64,000 nucleotides of DNA, from assembly GCF_037325665.1 (NCBI RefSeq), contig NC_090253.1, forward strand, positions 3,727,867 to 3,791,866. Direction: 5' to 3'. Positions 43,311 through 53,475 of the stretch are shown here, in pieces. The stretch is from Littorina saxatilis. Taxonomy: Eukaryota; Mollusca; Gastropoda; Littorinimorpha; Littorinidae. Under the pieces are notes generated by a model. The model was not told the origin of the DNA. It searched no databases and saw only the letters and a list, made by a program, of their open reading frames with translations. Each line of letters begins with the position of its first letter. Position 1 is the first letter of the stretch. The position numbers and the translations under genes are program-made.

Positions 43311-46300
43311 TCAGATGTACAGGTCAAAATCCACCCTGTTTGAAGAGTAAAACTGTGCCTGGGTGCCCACCCTGCGGCAAAGAACTCCTGTCTTGAACTT
43401 GCCGTCGTCTTTCCACGCCATCATCTGTGTTGTGGTGTAGGGGCCGAGGAGCGGGGAGGTGTCGCTGTCTTCTTCTTTGTACTCCCACCGAACCTCATCT
43501 TCCGCATTTTCTGTTGCTGTGCCTGCAGCAAGAAAATACAGTAGTATTAGCTTGAGAAGGCAAAGTACAATGGAACACCCACTGTTAAGTCTTTAAGACT
43601 TCCCTAAAATCTGAAAATAAATCTGGTCTTAGAACTAGAAGAGAGGAAGATTTAAAGGTACTGAACTTGTCAAATCCAGGTGCACGAAGCCCCTGGGGCT
43701 TTTAGTCATACCTCAGGCAGCTATCCGTTAGAAGAACTAACAAGTTTCATTGACTTGCACCCAAAGAGTCAAGAACTGCGATTTTTTTACGAATTAATTT
43801 CGTACTCGGACCCGGCTGGTCTTGGCCTATTTTTGGATCTAACTTTAGATCAGGTAGATCACCATATCATGCACAAAAAGACACGTCACTAGCAAACTAT
43901 GTCAGACGTCATCATGAGTTTGTGTACAACAAAATGGAGGCCGGAATCACTCAGTTGAATCGAACTCCGACCAAACACCACGTAATAACTAGGTTAACTT
44001 ATGCACTCGCGTGAACAAGAAACTGTCGAGCTTCACATATGTCGTCGTTGGGTAGTTTTGGGTTTGTTTTACTACCATAGGAGGAATTTTGAACTGTGAA
44101 TGCACTCAGCTGCAACAAAAACGCAAAACGAAGGCTGTGAGCTGCACTGTGCCTTTAAGAAATGAAGTGACAAGTGTCATCTTTACACAAAATCAACAAA
44201 ACAGTGTAACAGCATAGTTAAGACACCCGTCGCGATATAACCTTCGTGGTTGAAAACGACGTTAAACACCAAATAAAGAAAGATAGTTAAGACAGAAACT
44301 GGAAGAGCAAGAAAGGGAGAGGGAGAGAGAGAGATGAACCAAAATCATACCTGACACTTCAGCGGTTGAAGAACTCGGATCACCTTTGCCATTATCTGCC
44401 ACTGCATCCCCGCTGCCACCCGATTTCTTCCCCTCTGTCTTGTCAAAATTGTCCGCAAACATATCGAGGGCATCGTCTTCATCAACATCGTCTGGAATGG
44501 CGAACTTCTTCCCTTCCTCCTGTTTGAGCATGACCGCGACCTTCTCGCGCGTCGCTTCGTAAATCTCCATCATACCCTCCTGAACCAAACTGTCGGCCAT
44601 TTCCGTTAAGCGGAGCATCGTCTGCTTGTCCTGTTCGACCTTCTCCGCCTCGGGCCCTCCACTTGCAGCTCCGCTTTCAGTTTTTTGACGCTTGGCTTTC
44701 CACCTCTGAGCTGTGGTGAGTGGCTTCCCTTTGCTTTTGCCCAAACGCCGCAGAGCCTTGGCGACGGTCTCCTGAGGCTGAAGGAGTTCCATCATCTCCT
44801 TGAAGATGGCGACTCGGTCCACTGGAGGGGTCTCCATCTCCTGAGCGTCTTCTCGGGCCTGGATCATCTGCTGAGCTTTCTGGCGTTCCGACTCCTTGAT
44901 GCGCACCCAGTTGATGTTGTCGATCCAGTGGTCCTTGATGTTCTGGGAGCAGTTCATGAAATAATTGTAACAAGTTGTAGAATAAAATAAAATTTAAAAA
45001 TGTTTTACCATCCTGAAGAAGGCCGCAACAAGCTGTCAAAATATGGATTAAGAATGTACCAAACCTGGTAAATGTTGTACGTGTTCTCTTTTTGTTCGAA
45101 TAAAATAATTGTATAGAAAGTTAAATGCATTATTTCAAGATATATTACCGTACATAATTTACAGGTGAGGGCGGTCCATCAAAAATTACCTGTTTTCATT
45201 TTGCTCCCAAATTCTTCTTTTTACAGATTTTCCCTTAATTTTAAGGCAAAGTAATTAGCCATTTTGGATTCCTGACTCGTGTGTGTGTGTATGTGTATAT
45301 ACTTCATATAATCTCAGTGAACAAAGGCAACAAATCTGACTCGTGTGTGTGTGTATGTGTATATACTTCATATAATCTCAGTGAACAAAGGCAACAAATC
45401 TGACTCGTGTGTGTGTGTATGTGTATATACTTCATATAATCTCAGTAAACAAAGGCAACAAATCTGAACACGGGGTAAGACACACACTTCAAAATAAAAT
45501 GTTCAAGTTATGTAAGCAACCAACCTTGGTCTTGTCAAAAATGAAGTTGCCATCTTTATCAAAATGTCCTTCTTCCAGTTCATCCTTCATGTTGAATGGT
45601 GTAATCTGAATGTCATCATCATAATCAATTGTCGGTTCTTCCTGACCTAGCAAAAAAGAAAATAATGACAACACTTCAACAAACATCCAGAATTGTTTTT
45701 TAAGCAGTGTCCAGTGGTGACACACATGACAATGCAAATCTTAGCAACTCTTTCAACTCAAGCTCACAGACATGAATTAATGTACAGTCTATCAGTATCA
45801 CTGTCTTGCAAATCTTTCAACTCAAGCCCTCAGACATAATTGTAGTTGTACCAGCCAGTCTATCTGCAACTTGTTGACAATATAGGTAATTACTTTTCAA
45901 CAGTCACTGACTAGACTCTACCTTTCTTTCTCTTATATAGAGTTTTGAAAACAAGAAAATACTGTCACGGTCAGAGCCTTCTAGTGAGTTTGTGAATAAG
46001 TAGTTGTAGTGGTAAGGGACTGGATTAGTATCCATAAGCCTCACAGTCACAGCTTTTTTCGCGTCCCATCTCATTATCAAATTTGATTGCAGGTCAATCA
46101 TATTAACATGCTCAAAGTCGTATTTACTCAATATCAAATATCGTACAAATAAAGTGACTCAGTCAATCTCAGGGATGTTGTTACAAATTCACACCTATAG
46201 GCTATAGGACAAATGTCCTGAGCTCTTCAGAATCAATAGGACATTTGACGGCTTTCAGAAATTTCAATAGGACGTCATAATTTTGTGCAAAACACTGTCA

Positions 46301-48247
46301 ATGGAATGGCTCCAAAATCATGTGCACACACACACATGCTTTAACACACACACATCTATATATATCTATATACGGCTTGTGTGTGTGTGTCTGTCTGTCT
46401 GTCTGTGTCACTTCGCGATGCACGGCCAAAGTTCTCGATGGATCTGCTTCAAATTTGGTGGGCATATTCAGGTAGACCCCGGACACAATCTGGTCGATGA
46501 AAATTTCCAACACGTGCTCTCAGCGCGCAGCGCTCAACCGATTTTGGTTTTTCTGTACATCCATTCCCAGTAACTCTTCCTTATCTTCTCCAGTGTTTTG
46601 CGCGTTTATCTCCCTTCCTTCGTGTGGCGTCAATCGCGTACAATGTGCCGGCGTACACCCGGCTATTCGGCTCTACTTCTTCCCGGCGAAGCTGGTATTC
46701 ATCTAGTATAGTATAAATATATACATCGAACATTTTTGCATACATTGTTTTATTAATTTAGTTCCAAATAGGACACAAACAAAAGGAAACAAACATAGTC
46801 TAAAAAGCTACCAAAACTCTTTTTTATATTTAGTCAAGTTTTGACTAAATATTTTAACATCGAGGGGGAATCGAAACGAGGGTCGTGGTGTATGTGTGTC
46901 TGTCTGTCTGTGCGTGTGTGTGTGTGTGTAGAGCGATTCAGACTAAACTACTGGACCGATCTTTATGAAATTTGACATGAGAGTTCCTGGGTATGAAATC
47001 CCCGAACGTTTTTTTCATTTTTTTGATAAATGTCTTTGATGACGTCATATCCGGCTTTTCGTGAAAGTTGAGGCGGCACTGTCACGCCCTCATTTTTCAA
47101 CCAAATTGGTTGAAATTTTGGTCAAGTAATCTTCGACGAAGCCCGGACTTCGGTATTGCATTTCAGCTTGGTGGCTTAAAAATTAATTAATGACTTTGGT
47201 CATTAAAAATCTGAAAATTGTAAAAAAAAATAAAAATTTATAAAACGATCCAAATTTACGTTTATCTTATTCTCCATCATTTGCTGATTCCAAAAACATA
47301 TAAATATGTTATATTCGGATTAAAAACAAGCTCTGAAAATTAAATATATAAAAATTATTATCAAATTTTTTTTTTCGAAATCAATTTAAAAACACTTTCA
47401 TCTTATTCCTTGTCAGTTCCTGATTCCAAAAACATATAGATATGATATGTTTGGATTAAAAACACGCTCAGAAAGTTAAAACAAAGAGAGGTACAGAAAA
47501 GTGTGCTATCCTTCTTAGCGCAACTACTACCCCGCTCTTCTTGTCACTTTCACTGCCTTTGCCATGAGCGGTGGATTGACGATGCTACGAGTATGTTACG
47601 GTCTTGCTGAAAAATGGCATTGCGTTCAGTTTCATTCTGTGAGTTCGACAGCTACTTGACTAAATATTGTATTTTCGCCTTACGCGACTTGTTTTTTATT
47701 GTCTCACAAACTGCATGATGAGAAAAAAAAAGAGTCTGTTTCAACACAGATTTGACAAAGCAGGAGTCTTTTTGCTGTCAAGGTCTATAACAAACCAAAC
47801 AGGGTCAGCCATAGATAGTTAAAAGACCATTTCGGCGAATTTCCTGCTGGGCCGACACCATGTCCTGTACAAAAGACAAAACTTCTCTTTCCGTGGTTGT
47901 GTCAGTTTCAGCGGCGACACTGTCATTGGCACTGTCATTTTCAAGAATGATGCTCGCCGTGTTTTCTTCTGTTTTTGACACAAACGGACAATGACCGCGC
48001 TCAGTTGAAAACGATAGGACATCTGACCGCCATGCAGCTATGTGAATCGGACATTTGAGCCTTTTAATCGGTCTATGTCCGATATCCGACGCCTAACGAC
48101 ATCCCTGAGTCATAAGTTTTTGTATGTCCAGCAGATGTTTGAAGTGAGACTGAGAGCGGTGAGACTGAGAGAGATTCATAATCCACAGTGAAGAGTAAGA
48201 TTCATAATCCAGAGTGAATTCAAAAGAATAGCAACAATCAGTACCTC

Positions 48248-48304
<57 letters not shown>

Positions 48305-48320
48305 GCACAGTGACACACGG

Positions 48321-48386
<66 letters not shown>

Positions 48387-49225
48387 AACACACAGTGACA
48401 CACAAACACGCAGCATTTGGAAGTTATTCAAACCACACAAACGCCACAATACAGTGGACGCCGCTTAATAAAACCGCGGTTAATAGAGCCAGCCGCTTAT
48501 AAAAGCCGATTTCAGACGGTCCGGATTTATCACTATATCTTATGTATTAGAAAAAGCCGGTTAATAAAACCAACCCGCCGCTTATTAAAGCCAGTTTTCT
48601 CAGAGAAATCACGTAGTTTGTGACTAAAACTCACATTATCTTGTTCTGATGTGGAAGACGACCAACAAACAAACACTCATAAAATCGTTCTTCTCTGACG
48701 AGTAATGGTTCGTGACGGTGACAGGGAAATTATTGATGTACCGAAGTGATCAAAGTACACGTACATATACATAATTAAAACAAAAGTTCAACATCCTTCG
48801 TGAAGTTTTGTTTAGATTCAAACAAGTGTAAATGACGAAAGAAAGTGACTGAGTGACGTAAACAAAAGAGATTGTTTTTTCTTTCGAAAATGACGTATTC
48901 CTGGACCGCCGGTTAATAAATCCGCCGCTTATTAAAGCCATTTTTCGTCGGTCCAGAAGTGGTTTTATTAAGCGGCGACCACTGTACTCTCTTTCTCGCT
49001 CTCACTTAAAACCATTAGCTAGGAGGAATCATCATTCACTGGCCAATCATCCTTACCTTCTATGTCGTCTTCATTCATCACATCATATTTGTCGGCATCA
49101 TCATCCTCTTCGTCGCTGTCAAGAGAATGTTTTCCCTTTTTAAACCCTGTTGCGTTCTCTACCTCTTCCGGTTGAAATTCGTTTACCTCAGGATCTTCCT
49201 GGAACATGACTTTCTTGTCAGCCAT
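43311..49225 (-). CDS. CD2BP2: CD2 cytoplasmic tail-binding protein 2 (spliceosomal U5-52K, GYF domain)
   Basis: Four coding exons on the minus strand: 49225-49057, 45646-45525, 44942-44351 and 43522-43311, with GT/AG junctions and phases 1, 0 and 1. They give 364 aa (human 341). Matches to human CD2BP2, from memory: KGKHSLDSDEED and KYDVMNEDDIEG (30-57); ITPFNMKDELEEGHFDKDGN (71-90); HWIDNINWVRIKE; ETVAKALRRLG; LTEMADSLVQEGMMEIYEATREK; LDMFADNFD. A C-terminal GYF domain follows (WEYK...LGPYTTTQMMAW...GVLCRR...QFYSSNRVDFDLYI). In other animals the protein is part of the U5 snRNP, contacts PRPF6 and binds proline-rich peptides. The signature GYF triplet reads GKF here. The start at 49225 (MADKKVMFQ) aligns with the human start; an in-frame ATG at 49261 is the alternative. 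Introns contain MITEs, minisatellites, a family A repeat and a pogo-like MITE. Confidence 0.95.
43652..44159. mobile_element. MITE family D (TTAAAGGTACTG ... CACTGTGCCTTTAA)
   Basis: A 508-bp non-coding element in the last CD2BP2 intron. A second copy at 55082-55590 is about 95% alike throughout. Tips TTAAAGG(T/C)AC..G are inverted, and are the same tip as family B (15136, 59186), so the two families may use the same transposase. Confidence 0.75.
44228..44282 (+). mobile_element. SINE 3' tail (GATATAACCTTCGTGGTTGA)
   Basis: CGTCGCGATATAACCTTCGT through ACACCAAATAAAGAAAG recurs at 60363-60419 almost unchanged. It is a short, highly conserved tail of the SINE/LINE type; no head is visible at either site. 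Confidence 0.65.
45272..45463. repeat. 64-bp minisatellite, three copies
   Basis: Units start at 45272, 45336 and 45400 with CTGACTCGTGTGTGTGTGTA and run through CTTCATATAATCTCAGTGAA. They are almost identical. In the second CD2BP2 intron (minus). Confidence 0.9.
46270..46720 (+). repeat. interspersed repeat fragment in a CD2BP2 intron
   Basis: A block with GATGCACGGCCAAAGTTCTC, TTTGGTGGGCATATTCAGGT and TGGTATTCATCTAGTATA has the look of a known gastropod repeat 3' end (from memory). A CA/GT tract lies at 46325-46412. Non-coding. Sequence 45647-46269 shows no repeat or exon. Confidence 0.45.
46827..47690 (+). mobile_element. family A ~0.8 kb repeat, best full-length copy
   Basis: From TATTTAGTCAAGTTTTGACT to TTCGCCTTACGCGACTT, in the first CD2BP2 intron, in the orientation opposite to the gene. 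Contains GATGACGTCATATCCGGC at 47038. Use this copy as the reference for the family. Confidence 0.85.
48250..48385. repeat. (TC)n / (CA)n microsatellite
   Basis: (TC)n at about 48249-48286 followed by (CA)n at 48287-48381 with GCACAGTGACACAC interruptions. Sequence 47691-48248 just before it has nothing recognisable. Confidence 0.95.
48452..48984. mobile_element. pogo/Tigger-like non-autonomous element, TA target duplication
   Basis: TA|CAGTGGACGCCGCTTAATAA at 48452 faces TTATTAAGCGGCGACCACTG|TA at 48984. The subterminal GGTTAATAAA.CCGCCGCTTA blocks recur on both sides. The CAGTGG tip and TA duplication fit pogo/Tigger. It is 533 bp with no transposase, in the first CD2BP2 intron. Confidence 0.85.
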
Positions 49226-49575
49226 TTTTGCAAAAATAGCACTCGCTATAAACTTCGGCAAGCGTCAATACAATCGCATTCGCAGTTCCAACGAAATTTG
49301 TGTTCCACACACCGGAAATAGATTGCTCTCGAACGGGCTAAATCTGACTAGATCGTTACCATTTACGGTTGTGTCTTCTTTTCGTTTATATGTATTAATT
49401 ATAATCCTTTTTATATTTCATTCTAATCTAGGTATGTTTCCTATGTTTATATATAAGCTCTGTATTTTTTATAGCGCGATGAAGAATGGAAATTGATAAT
49501 AAAATTGAAACACAAGATCGGAGCAATTTAAGAATCAAGAGCGATAACTCTAAACACCAGTAATCGTGCAACAAC
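49226..49575. promoter_or_regulatory. bidirectional promoter between CD2BP2 and a mitochondrial-type gene
   Basis: Only 350 bp separate the two divergent start codons. CACCGGAAATAG at 49310-49320 is a good ETS/GABP (NRF-2) site, a motif common in bidirectional housekeeping and mitochondrial-gene promoters. No TATA box is obvious close to either start. The role is inferred from geometry and the motif. Confidence 0.6.
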
Positions 49576-52500
49576 ATGGCTTCACGCTGCTTGAGGTAAA
49601 CTTTTCGGAGTCCCTTAGTACAGAAGTTCTTGCAGGTTCCTCAAGATGTATCTTAATAAATGCAACCGCAAGTTATTAGTTAGGGATTTTGTATTTAGTC
49701 TAAGTCGTACAATTGACAACATTACTACATGATCGCAAAGATCACTTCAAGGTTGATCAACTACGTTTAACATAAAAAGAGTTGTGTAAGTGAACATATA
49801 ACAGCTACACATGTTGAGCTTGTTTAGCACCCTTAATTTTGTTTTTTACTGGCACAAAGTTGATATTTACTTAATTTATAACAGTAGAAGGACACAATAG
49901 CACCATGCAGCCTTTTGATAAATTGAGCATCTATTGTTTTTTTGTGTGCAGATGTTTATTGATGCCGCCAAGGTCTGGAGGAGCCAATCCTTTTCGATAC
50001 TATGCATTTGGTCGCACAATCCCACAAGTGCCTTGTAGGTTTACACCCATACGCTATGCATCAGGTCAGTCTCTTTCTCAGACAGATGTACACTCTGTAA
50101 TACTATGATTTTAGTTGTTTATGATGATATTGGTATTTGGAGGCTATGGCAATGACATCTATAGGTTAATCACACTCTCAGCCGCATCAGTAGAACAACA
50201 GATGAGTATTTAGTCTATGGGTTTATTCACAAGAGTAGAACTAACAGTAACAATTATTTTAAAAGGGACAGCAGCATACATCAGTGTCAGAATTTGGTAC
50301 AGAGTGAAGCTGATTAGCATAAGGTTAGACTTTAGGTAGGATGAGTCAATGATTTTTTTACAAATACAAGTAAAAAAAAAAATATTTAACTATTGAAAAC
50401 ACATCTTTGGTATGTCCAAATGACTAATCAATTGAAATAATACATAGAAATAAAAGAGTTAATTTAAAAAAAAAAATTAAAGAAAAGAAAAAAAAAAGTC
50501 TTTCTCAATTTTTTTTCAAAACGCGTCACTCCGAGGGCGTAACAAAACTAAAGGCACCAATGGTATTGTAGCTACACAACAATGTGTAGTATAATATGCA
50601 CACTGGAATAAATAACTCCAAAATTGAATTTGAGGATGCTTTTAAAAAAAAAAACATTGTTTTTTATTTGAACAAAACAAAATTTAATGTCAAAAAATCG
50701 AATATTTACACCAAAAAAATAATGTCTTTTTTGTCCCTCCAATGAATGTGCTGTAGAGTCTTCAGCAACATATGGAAAATCAAAAGAAACATTTTCAGTA
50801 CACTTTTTCAAACAAAAACAACAACAAAATCACAAATATATTTACTGGAGAAGACCTCAGAAAAGGGAGAGAACAACAGGGGGAAAAAATGAAGAGTTAC
50901 ATGTCTTGGGCGATTGGTTTGTTTTCAGTTATCTACAAAGACAGAAAAGAAGCAAAACCAAATATGCTGTTTTAATTATGCAACAATGTGTGCTTTCATA
51001 TGAAGTTTGTACTGAATGACACTCCACGATCAAATGACCCTTTATTAAAACCAAAAAAAATCAGATTTGCACGTTCCTCGAAGATGGCAGAAGGTCAAGG
51101 TCAAGGCCCAAGCCGTCTTTTCAGACAAACAATTATGTCAGATCGAAACTATCTAATTACCGAAATTATCAATTTTGGACACGTTATGGAAATATTTATG
51201 CACTCCCATTCATCTGTATCGATCAAATTAATGCTAAGGCACCTAAAAAATGCAACCACTAGCTGGTTAAAGGTGGTTAGTTGAAAATATCCATGTTTTA
51301 CCTGGGTTAATCGCTCTTGTAAAAAATTACAGGCTTTTTTATCACATGCACCAATGTATCCTCGAATTTTACTGGGCCTTTTTCGGTTCGTAAACCAATC
51401 AAATTGCTGCTTTCTTTCCACAAAAAATGCCACCGTGGCAACTCGTGACAAGGACGCCACCCGGGATAACTCTAACCGGAAATAGGTTAGACAACTCTAG
51501 CCCTTGGCGCATGCTACTTTAGGGTCTGAAATAATCTGAACTATTTAATAATTTATGCACTGCTGCTTTCCATTTATTATTTTTAAGTTTATTTGCCTTT
51601 AGCTAGTTTCTCAAGAGTAATTGTAAACAAAATATCATTCTATTTATTTGAATTATTTTCTGGTCTTGTTTTGGTACTTAGTTTTGTTTTGTTCATTTGT
51701 TAACAGGGTGTTCATTCCTTGCCCAAGCCTTCAGTTTTGTTTTGTTCATTTGTTTACAGGGTGTTCATTCCTTGCCCAAGCCTTCAGTTTTGTTTTGTTC
51801 ATTTGTTAACAGGGTGTTCATTCCATGCCCAAGCCTTCATACGCTAAATAAATTAAGAAAATAATCCCTGCGTCTACGACTCCTTTTTTGATAACTGGAC
51901 CACTGAATGATAAATACCCTAAAATTTAGTCTGGTTACATAACTGTGATTGAAGCTGGGGGTGAGGAGGAGAGGGATAGAAGTAGATTTCACCTTTGTTA
52001 TATATATAGATGCGACAGAATGTGATGTTGAGTAACTTCTCAGCAACTTTCATGCATTGTCAAAATAAAATGCATCACAAGTGTTTTGAAGCAAAGTTAG
52101 ATAGATGTTTGATCTGCTTGTGTTCCACTCTCTAGCTGTCACCTTTTGTTCAGGAAGTCGTTTAATTATTTTGATAATACAGTAATAATAATAAAACATT
52201 TATATATATAACGCTTCTCCACAGCTCAAAGCGCTTTACAATTTTTTGATGATGAATTAAATGACAGTGTTCATTTTAGCACTGCATAAAAATGTAGTGG
52301 TTTTTGACTGTGTCATTTTGTTATTTTTAATGTATGGCTAAATTGTAGATGTACTTAGTTTCTTAGCTATGGTCTCTGTGATTTGATCTACCTCTGTGCC
52401 TTTTTTCTTTGTTTCCTCCTATTTTTCTTTTTTGACAATGATTAGTACTAGATGTAGTTACAATACAGTGGTACCTGTGATGAAAGGACACCCTAAGGAC

Positions 52501-52866
52501 CTGCCGAAAATGTCCCTACATTGCAGGTGGCCTGTTACGGTAGGTATATTTTGGTCATGCAAATAGAAAATGGAATAAGTCGGTGTCCTTACCTGGGAGG
52601 TGTCCTCTCGATACGGGCACCACTGTACATACATTAACTTTATCAAGGATTTCTTATATATAATATCTTTCTTTGCAGAGGGTCGAGGCTCACAAACAGT
52701 TCATGCAGTGGGGCCTAGCACTAACAGACATATTGCACGCAAATTTCTGCTGGTGGTTGGAGGGACCGTGACACTTTATATCGGCTATCTCATCTTCACT
52801 GCGCCTGAGGAGGACTTTGACTCGTATGAGTTTGAGGAACCAGCCAAGAATTGGCAGGTAGGCTGA
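49576..52866 (+). CDS. small single-pass membrane protein, probably mitochondrial, three exons
   Basis: Exons 49576-49595, 49952-50064 and 52679-52866 join in phases 2 and 1 to give 106 aa. The first ~45 residues (MASRCLRCLLMPPRSGGANP, FRYYAFGRTIPQVPCRFTPIRYAS) are rich in Arg, aromatic and small residues with no acidic residue, as in a mitochondrial presequence. One membrane span follows (FLLVVGGTVTLYIGYLIF), then an acidic C-terminal end (APEEDFDSYEFEEPAKNWQ). The terminal stop is 3 codons after NWQ. However TTGGCAG|GTAGGC at 52857-52858 is also a good donor, after exactly 104 codons, so the protein may continue in an exon I could not identify. I do not recognise the family; it could be a respiratory-chain accessory or assembly protein. 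Confidence 0.75.
50065..52465. repeat. second intron of the mitochondrial-type gene: low-complexity and a 53-bp minisatellite
   Basis: A/T-rich with A runs (50370-50520). At about 51683-51838 the 53-bp unit TTTTGTTTTGTTCATTTGTT(A/T)ACAGGGTGTTCATTCC ... AAGCCTTCAG is present three times; each unit holds a pyrimidine-rich TTTGTTAACAG acceptor look-alike. A reverse SINE tail (AAAACATTTATATATATAAC) lies at about 52190-52235. Confidence 0.7.
52466..52625. mobile_element. 160-bp pogo/Tigger-like MITE, TA flanked
   Basis: TA|CAGTGGTACCTGTGATGAAA at 52466 faces GAGGTGTCCTCTCGATACGG...GCACCACTG|TA at 52625. The TIR is about 27 bp with a GAAAGGACACC subterminal block. It lies about 50 bp before the acceptor of the last exon of the mitochondrial-type gene. 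Confidence 0.85.
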
Positions 52867-52968
52867 GTGTTTAGTCTGTTGTGTTTGTTTGTTGTACTTG
52901 TAATTGTCTCATTATTTCTTTCTTTACACGATCTTCTTTCTTTGGTTGACTGGGGCTGGTCAGTTTAA

Positions 52969-53140
52969 CAGTGGAACCCTTGTTTTAAGACACCCCCCGC
53001 CCCCCTCCCCAAATTCAACACTCATCCTATTAAGACCATGTTTTTATTTAGATTTTCAGTTCATAACCTCTGTATATTTATATCCCTTTAAAGACCCTAT
53101 TTTATCACATTTCGGAGGTCTTAAAAGGAGGGTTCCACTG
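52969..53140. mobile_element. 172-bp MITE with CAGTGGAACCCT ends
   Basis: CAGTGGAACCCTTGTTTTAA at 52969 faces TTAAAAGGAGGGTTCCACTG ending 53140. The target duplication is not clear. It has the CAGTGG tip shared with 48452 and 52466. Confidence 0.75.
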
Positions 53141-53182
53141 TGATTATATTTGTCTCGTTGTTTTTTTCTCTTTACTTCTTTC

Positions 53183-53475
53183 TTTGGTTGGTTGGTTGGT
53201 TGGTTGGTTGGTTGGTTGGTTGGTTGGTTGGTTGGTTGGTTGGTTGGTTGGTTGGTTGGTTGGTTGGTTGGATGGTTGGTTGGTTGGTTGGTTGGTTGGT
53301 TGGTTGGTTGGTTGGTTGGTTGGTTGGTTGGTTGGTTGGTTGGTTGGTTGGTTGGTTGGTTGGTTGGATGGTTGGTTGGTTGGTTGGTTGGTTGGTTGGT
53401 TGGTTGGATGGTTGGTTGGTTGGTTGGTTGGTTGGTTGGTTGGTTGGTTGGTTGGTTGGTTGGTTGGTTGGTTGT
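53183..53475. repeat. (GGTT)n tetranucleotide array, about 290 bp
   Basis: About 73 GGTT units with four GGAT variants. It yields LVGWLVGW-type frames on both strands that I consider artefacts. Confidence 0.95.

Noticed and set aside
43043-43396. A 117-aa plus-strand ORF
   Set aside because: It is the antisense shadow of the CD2BP2 last exon and its duplicate, which explains its internal repeat.
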